Origin: Knoellia sinensis KCTC 19936
GTDB taxonomy: Bacteria > Actinomycetota > Actinomycetes > Actinomycetales > Dermatophilaceae
Assembly: GCF_000768705.1 (NCBI RefSeq)
Contig: NZ_AVPJ01000014.1
Location: forward strand, 1-64,000
Direction: 5' to 3'
DNA length: 64,000 nucleotides
Every line of letters starts with the position of its first letter. Positions within the stretch are counted from its first letter, which is position 1. The translations under genes and the position numbers were made by a program. Below, one piece after another: positions 44,141-52,972 of this stretch. Under the pieces are notes generated by a model that made no database searches, was not told the DNA's origin, and worked only from the letters and a program-made list of their open reading frames with translations.

Positions 44141-45128
44141 ACGGACCGAGGTGGGTGAGGGGACGGCATACGGCGGATTTGATCTCGTCGCGATCGGGCG
44201 CACGGGCGTCGACATCTATCCGCTGCAGCACGGCGTGGGGCTCGAAGAGGTCAGGACGTTCGAGAAGTTCCTCGGCGGCAGCGCCACCAACGTCGCCGTA
44301 GCCGCTGCTCGCCACGGTCGCCGCGTCAGCCTCGTGACGAAGGTGGGGCGCGATCCCTTCGGGCGCTATGTGCGAAGCGAAGCGGAGCGACTCGGCATCG
44401 ATCCGGTGAGCATCAGCGAGATCCGCGGCGACGGGCCGCCGACTCCAGTGACGTTCTGCGAGGTCTTCCCTCCGGACAACTTCCCGCTGTATTTCTATCG
44501 CTACCCGGCGGCACCCGACCTGCTCCTCACCGAGGAAGACCTTCCGCTGGAGGCGATCCGCTCCGCCGGTGTCTACTGGTCCACCGTGACAGGGCTGTCC
44601 CAAGAGCCGTCTCGGACAACGCATTTCGCTGCCTGGCGGGAACGTGGGCGGGTGCGCAACACGGTGCTCGATCTGGACTGGAGGCCGATGTTCTGGGACT
44701 CGGCGGAGGAGGCCGCTCAGCAGATCGACCAGGCCCTCGAGCACGTGACGGTCGTGGTGGGCAACACCGAGGAGTGCGAGGTGGCCGTGGGTGAGCGCGA
44801 TCCACATCGCGCCGCTGATGCACTCCTTGAGCGCGGGGTGGAGCTCGCCGTCGTCAAGCAGGGACCGCGCGGTGTCCTCGCCGCGACGCCGGACGAGCGC
44901 GTCGAGGTCGCCCCCTTCCCTGTCGAGGTCGTCAACGGACTGGGGGCGGGCGACGGCTTCGGTGGAGCCCTCGTCCACGGATTGCTCGCCGGGTGGGACC
45001 TGGGCCGCACCATCGAGTTCGCCAACGTCGCCGGTGCCATCGTCGCGGGCCGCCTTGAGTGCTCGACGGCGATGCCGACGACGGCTGAGGTCGACGCAGC
45101 GCTGGCCGTCCACCGGAGGGCCTCATGA
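44133..45128 (+). CDS. iolC: 5-dehydro-2-deoxygluconokinase
   Basis: A 331-residue PfkB-family sugar kinase. The N-terminal GGSATNVAVAAARHG binds sugar, and the C-terminal VNGLGAGDGFGGALVHG holds the catalytic aspartate and anion hole. It phosphorylates 5-dehydro-2-deoxygluconate. ATG 44133 follows GAAGG and overlaps iolE by 8 bases. Confidence 0.92.
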   Translation: MGERTEVGEGTAYGGFDLVAIGRTGVDIYPLQHGVGLEEVRTFEKFLGGSATNVAVAAARHGRRVSLVTKVGRDPFGRYVRSEAERLGIDPVSISEIRGDGPPTPVTFCEVFPPDNFPLYFYRYPAAPDLLLTEEDLPLEAIRSAGVYWSTVTGLSQEPSRTTHFAAWRERGRVRNTVLDLDWRPMFWDSAEEAAQQIDQALEHVTVVVGNTEECEVAVGERDPHRAADALLERGVELAVVKQGPRGVLAATPDERVEVAPFPVEVVNGLGAGDGFGGALVHGLLAGWDLGRTIEFANVAGAIVAGRLECSTAMPTTAEVDAALAVHRRAS

Positions 45129-46009
45129 TGCGCAAGGGGAATCGCACGGTGGGGACCGGTGCAGACAACGCCCGCTGGGTCCGCCGCCTGGGTGAGGCAG
45201 CGTCGGGTGGGTTCACCGTGGCGATCACCGACGCCGTCGACGGTTGGCACCACACCTCGCTGCGGGTCGCCGAGTTGCCTTCGGGCGGTTCCCTGACGCA
45301 TGAGACCCGAGCCGAGGAGGTCGTGGTCGTGCCTCTCGCGGGATCGGTGACGATCGAGGTGTCGGGCGGTGACGCGATCTCGCTCGAAGGACGAGTGAGC
45401 GTGTTCGACGGACCCAGTGACACGGCATACGTGCCGCGCCACCGCACGATCACGGTGCAGGACAGCGGAACTGGAGCCCGTGTCGCACTCTGTGGTGCCC
45501 GCGCCACATCCGACCGCGAGCCACGACGCATCGCCGCGGACGAGGCGACCCCTGAACACCGTGGTGCCGGGAACGCGAGCCGCGAGGTGCGCGGCTTCGG
45601 CCTGCCGCCCGTCCTCGACGCCGATTCGATCCTCGTCTGCGAAGTCATCACGCCTGCCGGCAACTGGAGCTCCTGGCCGCCACACAAGCACGACGAGCAC
45701 CTACCGGGCGTCGAGGCGGAGCTCGAGGAGATCTACTACTTCGAGACGCACTCGATCGATCCGCGTGGCACGGATCCAGTGGGCTACCAACGGGTCTACG
45801 GCACGGCCGAGCGACCGATCGACGTCCTCACCGAGGTGCGCACCGGCGACGTCGTGCTCGTCCCCCACGGGTGGCACGGCCCCGCGATGGCAGCCCCTGA
45901 CACGGATCTCTACTACCTCAACGTCATGGCTGGCCCCGGCGCAGAACGCGCGTGGCTCATCAGCGACGACCCGGCGCACGCGTGGGTGCGGGAGAGCTGG
46001 GGGCCGTGA
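45125..46009 (+). CDS. iolB: 5-deoxy-glucuronate isomerase
   Basis: A 294-residue bicupin metalloenzyme. Conserved metal ligands lie in SSWPPHKHDEH and LEEIYYFETH, and a late VLVPHGWHGPAMA. It converts 5-deoxyglucuronate to 5-dehydro-2-deoxygluconate. Starts within the iolC stop (ATGATG) and ends on the first base of iolD. Confidence 0.93.
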   Translation: MMRKGNRTVGTGADNARWVRRLGEAASGGFTVAITDAVDGWHHTSLRVAELPSGGSLTHETRAEEVVVVPLAGSVTIEVSGGDAISLEGRVSVFDGPSDTAYVPRHRTITVQDSGTGARVALCGARATSDREPRRIAADEATPEHRGAGNASREVRGFGLPPVLDADSILVCEVITPAGNWSSWPPHKHDEHLPGVEAELEEIYYFETHSIDPRGTDPVGYQRVYGTAERPIDVLTEVRTGDVVLVPHGWHGPAMAAPDTDLYYLNVMAGPGAERAWLISDDPAHAWVRESWGP

Positions 46010-47994
46010 TGACTGAGACGGTTCGGCTCACGGTGGCCCAGGCGCTCGTGCGTTTCCTGTCGCAGCAGTGGACTGAGCGTGACGGCGAGCGGCAGCGCCT
46101 CTTCGCCGGGTTCCTCGGCATCTTCGGGCACGGCAACCTCGCGGGCGTGGGCCAGGCCCTGCTGGAGGAAGAGGTGCGCGCCACGGAGCGCGGCGCCGCG
46201 CCGGTGCTGCCCTATGTCATGGCTCGCAATGAGCAGGCGATGGTGCACACGGCCGTCGGCTTCGCGAAGCAGAAGGACCGCCTCCAGACATGGGCCTGCA
46301 CTGCCTCGGTCGGGCCGGGTTCGACGAACATGCTGACTGGGGCCGCGCTGGCCACGATCAACCGGATTCCGGTGCTGCTCTTGCCTTCCGGCCCCTTCGC
46401 GTCGCGCGTCGCCGCACCGGTGCTGCAGGAACTCGAGACCCCGTATGCCGGTGACCTCATTGTCAATGACGCGTTCCGTCCGTTGTCGCGCTTCTATGAC
46501 GAGGTGGTCAGGCCCGAGCAGTTGCCCTCGGCGCTGCTGTCGGCGATGCGCGTGCTCACGGACCCGGTGGACACGGGGGCGGTGACGATCTCGCTGCCGC
46601 AGGACGTGCAGTCCGAAGCGTTCGACTGGCCGACGGAACTGTTCGCGGAGCGGGTGTGGCACGTGCGTCGGCCCCCTCCCGAGACGTCGCGGGTGGAGGC
46701 TGCTGCGTCGATCATCCGGTCCGCGAAGAAGCCGCTCATCGTCGCGGGCGGTGGGGTGCACTACTCGGGAGCAGAACGGGCGCTGGCCGAATTCGCCTCG
46801 GCCACAGGCATTCCCGTCGCTGAGACCCAGGCCGGCAAGGGATCGTTGCTGCATGGCCACCCGCAGCTGCTCGGTGGCATCGGTGCAACCGGGACGACCG
46901 CCGCCAATGCGGTGGCCGCCGACGCAGACGTCGTCATCGGGGTGGGCACGAGGTGGAGCGACTTCACCACTGCTTCCCGAACAGCGTTTGCCCACAGGGG
47001 AGTTCGCTTCGTCAACCTCAATGTCGCGGCGTCCGACGCGGTCAAGCTCGCGGGCCTCTCAGTCGTTGGTGATGCCAGAGAGACGCTCCTCGCCCTGACC
47101 TCGGCCCTGTCGGGGTGGTCCGTGCCAGACCCCTATCGGAAGCGCCAGGGCACCCTGTGGCGCCGATGGGACAAGGCCGTGTGGACGGCATACGATCCGC
47201 CGGCCTCGGTGACCGAGGCGTTGGGCGACGGAGTGCTCACCCAGGCGACCGTCATCGGTGCCGTCAACGAGTTGAGTGATCCACGTGACGTCGTCGTGTG
47301 CGCAGCCGGGTCGATGCCCGGCGACCTGCACAAGCTGTGGCGCGTGCGCGATCGCAAGGGCTATCACATCGAGTACGGCTACTCCTGCATGGGCTACGAG
47401 GTGCCCGCGTCCATCGGGGTGCGCTGGGCGGACCCGACCCGCGACGTCTTCGCGATGGTGGGTGACGGCGGCTACCTCATGATGCCGACCGAGCTCGTCA
47501 CGGCGGTTCAGGAGCGGGTCAAGGTCATCGTCGTCCTCGTGCAGAACCACGGATTCCAGTCCATCGGTTCGCTGTCCGAGAGCGTGGGCTCTGGGCGGTT
47601 CGGGACCGAGTATCGGAGGCGCGGGCCGGAGTCGCACCGACTGGACGGCGAGCGTCTGCCAGTCGACCTGGCCGCCAACGCACGCAGCCTCGGGGCACAC
47701 GTCATCGAGGCGTCCTCGCGGGGCGAACTCGAGGAAGCCATCGTGTCCGCGAAGGCCTGGCCCCCGGACGGTGGGCCGGTCGTCATCCACGTCGGGACCG
47801 ACCCCAGCGTCGGCGCACCCGACAGCGAGAGCTGGTGGGACGTGCCGGTGGCACAGGTCAGTGAACTCGACTCGACGCGCGCTGCTCAGCGGGCGTATGC
47901 CGTCCGCAAAGAGTCCCAGCGCCCGTACCTTGAGCCTGCCGAGACCGCGCAGACATTGTCCCCCCACCCCGCCGAACCCGAAGGATCACCATGA
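46009..47994 (+). CDS. iolD: 3D-(3,5/4)-trihydroxycyclohexane-1,2-dione hydrolase
   Basis: A 661-residue thiamine-diphosphate enzyme that opens the inositol ring. The cofactor motif starts at GDGGYLMMPTEL and runs to VVLVQNHGFQSIGS. N-terminal IFGHGNLAGVGQAL and MARNEQAMVHTAVGFAKQ match the family. The C-terminus holds one GTATGCCGTCCGC copy at 47895. Overlaps iolB by one base (TGATG). Confidence 0.93.
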   Translation: MTETVRLTVAQALVRFLSQQWTERDGERQRLFAGFLGIFGHGNLAGVGQALLEEEVRATERGAAPVLPYVMARNEQAMVHTAVGFAKQKDRLQTWACTASVGPGSTNMLTGAALATINRIPVLLLPSGPFASRVAAPVLQELETPYAGDLIVNDAFRPLSRFYDEVVRPEQLPSALLSAMRVLTDPVDTGAVTISLPQDVQSEAFDWPTELFAERVWHVRRPPPETSRVEAAASIIRSAKKPLIVAGGGVHYSGAERALAEFASATGIPVAETQAGKGSLLHGHPQLLGGIGATGTTAANAVAADADVVIGVGTRWSDFTTASRTAFAHRGVRFVNLNVAASDAVKLAGLSVVGDARETLLALTSALSGWSVPDPYRKRQGTLWRRWDKAVWTAYDPPASVTEALGDGVLTQATVIGAVNELSDPRDVVVCAAGSMPGDLHKLWRVRDRKGYHIEYGYSCMGYEVPASIGVRWADPTRDVFAMVGDGGYLMMPTELVTAVQERVKVIVVLVQNHGFQSIGSLSESVGSGRFGTEYRRRGPESHRLDGERLPVDLAANARSLGAHVIEASSRGELEEAIVSAKAWPPDGGPVVIHVGTDPSVGAPDSESWWDVPVAQVSELDSTRAAQRAYAVRKESQRPYLEPAETAQTLSPHPAEPEGSP

Positions 47995-49493
47995 GCACTC
48001 CCACGCGCATCACCCACCTCATCGGCGGCCGGGCCTGGGACGGTCCCGTGGAACGGACGAGCCCGGTGTTCAACCCCGCCACGGGGGACGAGACGGGTGC
48101 TCTCGACCTTGCGTCGGCCGTGACCGTTGCCGAGGCTGTCACGACCGCTTCGCAAGCGTGGCGGTCGGGGTGGGGAACGTCGTCCCTGTCCGCTCGCACC
48201 CAGGTCCTCTTCCGGTTCCGTGAACTCCTCAACGAGCGCAAGGAGGAGATCGCTGCCCTCATCACCGCCGAGCACGGCAAGGTCCTGGCCGATGCGCTCG
48301 GGGAGGTGACCCGCGGGCTCGAGGTGGTCGAGTTCGCCTGCGGCATCCCGCACCTGCTCAAGGGCGGGTTCACCGAGAACGCCTCGACCAAGGTGGACGT
48401 GTATTCGATCCGTCAGTCGTTGGGTGTCGTGGCGGTCATCTCGCCGTTCAACTTCCCGGCGATGGTGCCGCTGTGGTTCGTGCCGGTGGCCATCGCCTGC
48501 GGCAACACCGTCGTGCTCAAGCCCAGCGAGAAGGATCCCTCGGCTGCGCTCGCGGTGGCGCGACTGTGGAGCGAGGCCGGCTTGCCCGACGGGGTGATGA
48601 ACGTCGTCCACGGCGACAAGGAGGCCGTGGACGCTCTGCTCGAGCACCCGGACGTGCGGGCGGTCTCGTTCGTGGGATCGACACCCATCGCCCGGTATGT
48701 CTATGAGACCGGAACGGCTCACGGCAAGCGGGTGCAGGCTCTCGGCGGGGCCAAGAACCACATGCTCGTGCTCCCCGACGCGGACCTCGACCTCGCCGCT
48801 GATGCGGCGGTCAACGCAGGGTTCGGCTCGGCGGGCGAGCGATGCATGGCAATCTCGGCACTGCTCGCCGTCGAACCCATCGCGGACGAGCTCATCGAGA
48901 AGATCAAGGACCGGGTGGGCAAGCTGGTCACCGGGGACGGGACGCGAGGCGCCGACATGGGGCCGCTCGTGACGCAGGCGCACCGTGACCGGGTGGCGGG
49001 CTACCTCGACGCGGGGGTGGAGGCCGGGGCTGAACTCGTCGTGGACGGGCGCGAGGGCGATGTCGATGCCGAGGAGGGCGGGTTCTTCCTCCGCCCGACG
49101 CTGTTCGACAAGGTGGCGCCGGGCATGCCGGTCTATGACGACGAGATCTTCGGGCCGGTGCTCTCGGTCGTGCGGGTGCAGTCCTACGACGAGGGGCTGG
49201 AGCTCATCAATGCCAACCCCTATGGCAACGGGACGGCGATCTTCACCAACGACGGTGGTGCTGCTCGGCGCTTCCAGAACGAGGTCGAGGTCGGGATGGT
49301 GGGCATCAACGTCCCGATCCCGGTGCCGATGGCGTACTACTCATTCGGCGGATGGAAGAACTCGCTCTTCGGAGACAGCCATGCCCACGGCATGGAGGGC
49401 GTGCACTTCTTCACCCGCGGCAAGGTCGTGACCTCACGGTGGCTCGACCCCAGCCACGGTGGTCTCAACCTCGGATTCCCCCAGAACACCTGA
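47991..49493 (+). CDS. iolA: methylmalonate-semialdehyde dehydrogenase
   Basis: A 500-residue CoA-acylating aldehyde dehydrogenase (MmsA/IolA). Its features are ISPFNFPAMVPLWF, VGSTPIARYV, the LGGAKNHM segment and the catalytic cysteine in GSAGERCMAIS. It converts malonate semialdehyde to acetyl-CoA, the last step of inositol breakdown. Start overlaps iolD (ATGA). Could also serve valine breakdown. Confidence 0.92.
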   Translation: MSTPTRITHLIGGRAWDGPVERTSPVFNPATGDETGALDLASAVTVAEAVTTASQAWRSGWGTSSLSARTQVLFRFRELLNERKEEIAALITAEHGKVLADALGEVTRGLEVVEFACGIPHLLKGGFTENASTKVDVYSIRQSLGVVAVISPFNFPAMVPLWFVPVAIACGNTVVLKPSEKDPSAALAVARLWSEAGLPDGVMNVVHGDKEAVDALLEHPDVRAVSFVGSTPIARYVYETGTAHGKRVQALGGAKNHMLVLPDADLDLAADAAVNAGFGSAGERCMAISALLAVEPIADELIEKIKDRVGKLVTGDGTRGADMGPLVTQAHRDRVAGYLDAGVEAGAELVVDGREGDVDAEEGGFFLRPTLFDKVAPGMPVYDDEIFGPVLSVVRVQSYDEGLELINANPYGNGTAIFTNDGGAARRFQNEVEVGMVGINVPIPVPMAYYSFGGWKNSLFGDSHAHGMEGVHFFTRGKVVTSRWLDPSHGGLNLGFPQNT

Positions 49494-49505
49494 CCACGCG
49501 CCCCT

Positions 49506-49580
49506 CGACTTTGTGCCCCATTGGGACACACACGACCGGCGGTAGGCCGCCCTCACGTGTCCCAATGGGGCACAAAGTCG
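49506..49580. repeat. palindrome family A, copy 5
   Basis: Arms of 24 nt (49506-49529 and 49557-49580; CGACTTTGTGCCCCATTGGG...) with loop GACCGGCGGTAGGCCGCC. It stands between the convergent iol and mnh operons, 13 bases after the iolA stop, where it can act as the terminator for both. Confidence 0.92.
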
Positions 49581-49595
49581 CGCGGCCGGGGAGGG

Positions 49596-49615
49596 GAGGA
49601 GAGGAGAGGAGAGGA
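49596..49615. repeat. GAGGA tandem repeat
   Basis: Four perfect GAGGA units plus a degenerate fifth, directly after palindrome A5 and before the mnhG stop. A purine-rich stretch prone to slippage. Confidence 0.7.
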
Positions 49616-49622
49616 GAGGGAA

Positions 49623-49943
49623 TCAGTCGTCGGCGAGGTCGTCGCGGGTGAGCCGGGTGCGGTCGATGTGCCCCGCGCGCAACGCCGCACGGCCGAGCAT
49701 GTGGGCCGAGACCGGCGCCGTGACCAGCTGGAAGACGGCGGCCAGTCCGATGATCGTCAGCGCGCTGCGGTCCTCCACGCGCAGTGCCAGTCCCACCAGG
49801 ACGAGCAGGACCCCGAGCGACTGGGGCTTCGCGGCAGCGTGCAGTCGCGTCAGCACATCGGGGAACCGGACGAGGCCGATGCCGGCGACGAGGGCGAGCA
49901 GGGACCCGAGGATCAGGCAGGCTCCGGCGAGGATGTCGATCAT
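49623..49943 (-). CDS. mnhG: Na+/H+ antiporter subunit G
   Basis: A 106-residue subunit with three helices and the family motif VRFPDVLTRLHAAAKPQSLG. Last gene of the six-gene Mrp operon; overlaps mnhF by 4 bases. Confidence 0.93.
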   Translation of the reverse strand: MIDILAGACLILGSLLALVAGIGLVRFPDVLTRLHAAAKPQSLGVLLVLVGLALRVEDRSALTIIGLAAVFQLVTAPVSAHMLGRAALRAGHIDRTRLTRDDLADD

Positions 49944-50233
49944 GGCTGGTCACTCTCCTCGAGGTGAGGGCTGCCGTCGCCGTCGCGGGCGGCGAACCGG
50001 GCGATGCTGACCGAACCGAGGAAGCCGACGAGTGAGAGGGCGAGCAGGACCGACACCGTGGTCGAATAGCGGCCCACCGCGGCGTGCACACCGACGGCAC
50101 CGACGGTTGACGCGACGAACACGTCGGTGGCGACGGTGCGATCGAGCATCGACGGGCCGCGCACCATGCGATACAGGCACAGCGCCCCACCCACCGCGAG
50201 CAGCGCAGCGCAGATGATGCCGACGACGATCAT
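49940..50233 (-). CDS. mnhF: Na+/H+ antiporter subunit F
   Basis: A 97-residue three-helix subunit with the motif YRMVRGPSMLDRTVATDV. ATG 50233 overlaps the end of mnhE by 4 bases. Confidence 0.92.
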   Translation of the reverse strand: MIVVGIICAALLAVGGALCLYRMVRGPSMLDRTVATDVFVASTVGAVGVHAAVGRYSTTVSVLLALSLVGFLGSVSIARFAARDGDGSPHLEESDQP

Positions 50234-50754
50234 GAGCCCACCTGAGCGCACACGGCGTCACGTTCCTCGCGAGGGGCGAAGGCCTTCACGACACGTTCCT
50301 CCTGGTCGAGGACGGACTGGCGGAACTGCTCGATGCGCTCGGGTGTCTCGGCGTCAAGGACATGGAGATAGATGGCGCTGTCTTCGGGGACGAGTTCGAC
50401 GAGCAGGGATCCCGGGACGAGGCAGACGAGCTCCGACGTGATGGTCATGATGAGCTCCGACCGAGTGCGCAGGCCCACGCGGAGGACGGCGCTCGCGGGT
50501 GGGCCGCTCGGACGAATGGCGAACCATGACACCTCGACGCTGGCGCGGATCAGATCCCAGAAGAAGCGCGCAGCCAGAACGAAGGTCGGCCATGGACGCA
50601 GGACCCAGGTCCACGGCGCCTTCGGGAATGGGAAGACGACGACGACGAACACGGCCGCGAGGATCCCGCCGACGACGATCGTCGGCGTCACGGCGCCCCA
50701 CAGCAGGATCCACACGATGGTCAGGCCGATGATCATCGGCAGCGAGCCACTCAT
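50230..50754 (-). CDS. mnhE: Na+/H+ antiporter subunit E
   Basis: A 174-residue subunit with N-terminal helices and a cytoplasmic C-terminal domain (SAVLRVGLRTRSELIMTI, then CLVPGSLLVELVPED). Family motif TSELVCLVPGS. ATG 50754 overlaps the mnhD stop. Confidence 0.92.
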   Translation of the reverse strand: MSGSLPMIIGLTIVWILLWGAVTPTIVVGGILAAVFVVVVFPFPKAPWTWVLRPWPTFVLAARFFWDLIRASVEVSWFAIRPSGPPASAVLRVGLRTRSELIMTITSELVCLVPGSLLVELVPEDSAIYLHVLDAETPERIEQFRQSVLDQEERVVKAFAPREERDAVCAQVGS

Positions 50755-52346
50755 TGCGGCCCCGCGAGGACGGCCTGGATGTACGGCGTGCGCTCCAGCA
50801 GCTCGGCGGCGGCGCGATCGGTGATGCCGAACAACGGCCCGGCAAACACCGTGAGGCCGACGCTGAACGTCACGAGCAGCACGGTCGGAAGGCCCATCGC
50901 CATGGGGAGCCGCTGCTTCGTCGCGACCTGTTGCCACTTCGTCGTGACCTGCGTCCCCGTCGAGACCTGGTCGTGTCCGTGCAGTGGTCCGTGCGACCAG
51001 TCATCGTCATCGTCGTGGTCGGCGTCGGGGTCGGCCGGCTGCCAGAAGGCGCGGTTCCACACCTTGGCAATGGCATACAGCGTGAGCAGGCTGGTGAGGA
51101 TCGACATCGCCACCGTGACCAGCGCCAACCAGTCGCCTGCCGCGACGCCGGCCTGGCCGAGGGCCACCTTGCCGAGGAACCCCGAGAACGGGGGGATGCC
51201 GGCGAGGTTCATGGCGGGGACGAAGAAGACCACGGACAGGACTGGCGCCGTCCTGGCGAGACCCCCAAGGCGGTTGAGGTTCGTCGTGCCGCTGCGGTAC
51301 TCGATGAGTCCTGCCACGAGGAACAGGACGGTCTGCACGGTGATGTGGTGGGCGATGTAGAAGATCGCTCCGGACAGGCCGAGCTGGGTCGCGAAGGCGA
51401 CGCCGAAGAGCATGAACCCGATGTGGCTCACGAGGGTGAAGGACAGGATTCGTTTGATGTCCGACTGGGCGACGGCACCCAGGATGCCGATGACCATTGT
51501 CAGGATCGCCGCCCACAGGAGCAGCCCGCGCAACCCGTCACCGGGGAAGACGAGGGTCTGGATCCGCACGATGGCATAGATGCCGACCTTGGTGAGGAGG
51601 CCGGCGAACACGGCGGTCACGGGCGCAGGGGCCGTGGGGTACGAGTCCGGGAGCCACGCCGACAGGGGGAAGACCGCGGCCTTGATGCAGAAGGTCGTGA
51701 GCAGGAGCAGTTGCAACATCTGCGCAATGCCGGAGGGCAGGTCGTCGACGCGTCCTGCCAGCTCCGCGAAGTTCACGGTTCCCGTTGCGGCATACACGGA
51801 CGAGATCGCGATGAGGAAGATCGCCGACGAGATGAGGCTGACGATGACGTAGATCGTGCCGGCCCTGATGCGGGCCTCCGTGCCACCGAGGGTGATGAGC
51901 ACATAGCTGGCCGCGAGGAGGATCTCGAATCCGACGAACAGATTGAACAGGTCGGCCGACAGGAACGCGTTGGACACCCCGGCGCTGAGCACGAGGAACG
52001 TCGGGTGGAAGACCGAGAGGGGTGTCTCGCGGCCATACTCGACGATGCCTTGCCCGAACGAGTACAGCAGGACGCACAGGGTGACGAAGGTCGACACGAG
52101 GAGCATCAGCGCCGAGAGTCGGTCCGCGATGAGGGAGATGCCAATGTCGGGTCCCCAGCCACCGATCTGGACGGACTGGGGGCCGTAGCGGTCGGCGCGG
52201 AAGAGGAGTGTGGCGGCCGTGATGACGACTGCCGTCAGCACGACCACTGAAATGAGACGCTGCGCTGTCGCCGAGCGGCCGAGGACGAGGCAGAGGCCGG
52301 CACCCAACAGGGGGAGCAGGACGGGGAGTACGACGATCTGGGTCAT
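50751..52346 (-). CDS. mnhD: Na+/H+ antiporter subunit D
   Basis: A 531-residue proton-translocating subunit related to NuoN/NuoM, with 14 or so helices. It carries the helix-5 glutamate region (LLAASYVLITLGG context) and the TM7 lysine region (TFCIKAAVFPLSAWLPDSY). An inserted Asp/His-rich loop (DADHDDDDDWSHGPLHGHD) sits between late helices and is not typical of the family. Overlaps mnhC and mnhE. Confidence 0.94.
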   Translation of the reverse strand: MTQIVVLPVLLPLLGAGLCLVLGRSATAQRLISVVVLTAVVITAATLLFRADRYGPQSVQIGGWGPDIGISLIADRLSALMLLVSTFVTLCVLLYSFGQGIVEYGRETPLSVFHPTFLVLSAGVSNAFLSADLFNLFVGFEILLAASYVLITLGGTEARIRAGTIYVIVSLISSAIFLIAISSVYAATGTVNFAELAGRVDDLPSGIAQMLQLLLLTTFCIKAAVFPLSAWLPDSYPTAPAPVTAVFAGLLTKVGIYAIVRIQTLVFPGDGLRGLLLWAAILTMVIGILGAVAQSDIKRILSFTLVSHIGFMLFGVAFATQLGLSGAIFYIAHHITVQTVLFLVAGLIEYRSGTTNLNRLGGLARTAPVLSVVFFVPAMNLAGIPPFSGFLGKVALGQAGVAAGDWLALVTVAMSILTSLLTLYAIAKVWNRAFWQPADPDADHDDDDDWSHGPLHGHDQVSTGTQVTTKWQQVATKQRLPMAMGLPTVLLVTFSVGLTVFAGPLFGITDRAAAELLERTPYIQAVLAGPQ

Positions 52347-52972
52347 CGGTCGTCCTCGGTCGTTCCGGTGTCGGGCTCCAGGTCGGGATCGCGCGACTGC
52401 TCGAGATCGGCCGCGTCCGTGGGGTCAGCGGCTCCGTCCGTGGGGCCGACCCACTGGGACCTCGTCGCTGCCTCCAGTTCCTCCGCGTCCTCTGCTGCGA
52501 GTGCGGCTGCAAGCTCGTCGTCGGAGACTCCGGTCCGCGGCGCAGGCAAGTCCTCGCCCTCCTCATCGGGCACTCCGGCCTCGATGTCGTCGAAGGTTGC
52601 CGACGTGTGGTCGAGATCGGCGCGGCGACGCACGAGGTCGTCCTCGACGTCGTCCTGAACGTCGTCATGGCCGCTGAGCTGCCACGCGCGATAGGCGAGC
52701 GCGAGTCCGAACGCCGTGACGCCGAGGGTGATGACGATGGCCGTGAGCACCATCGCCTGGGGCAACGGGTCGGTCATCTGGCTGTCGTCCCCGGCGCCGA
52801 TGATCGGCGCACCGCCGGCAGGGCCGGACGCCACGAGATAGGTGATGTTGACGCCGTTCCCGAGCATGACCCATCCGACGAGGATTCGGGTCAGGCTGCG
52901 CTCGAGGACGAGGACGGTGCCGCACGCGACGAGGACGACGATCGCGATGATGAGGACGTAGTTGGTCGCCAC
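52343..52972 (-). CDS. mnhC: Na+/H+ antiporter subunit C with acidic tail
   Basis: A 209-residue NuoK-like subunit. Three helices occupy the first 110 residues (LTRILVGWVMLGNGVNITYLV). About 90 residues of Asp/Glu-rich tail follow (DDVQDDVEDDLVRRRADLD, then EDAEELEAATRS), much longer than classical MnhC. GTG 52972 shares one base with the mnhA stop. Confidence 0.92.
   Translation of the reverse strand: MATNYVLIIAIVVLVACGTVLVLERSLTRILVGWVMLGNGVNITYLVASGPAGGAPIIGAGDDSQMTDPLPQAMVLTAIVITLGVTAFGLALAYRAWQLSGHDDVQDDVEDDLVRRRADLDHTSATFDDIEAGVPDEEGEDLPAPRTGVSDDELAAALAAEDAEELEAATRSQWVGPTDGAADPTDAADLEQSRDPDLEPDTGTTEDDR

Noticed and set aside
49596-49615. CRISPR-like or regulatory array
   Set aside because: The GAGGA units are contiguous with no spacers, a simple microsatellite.
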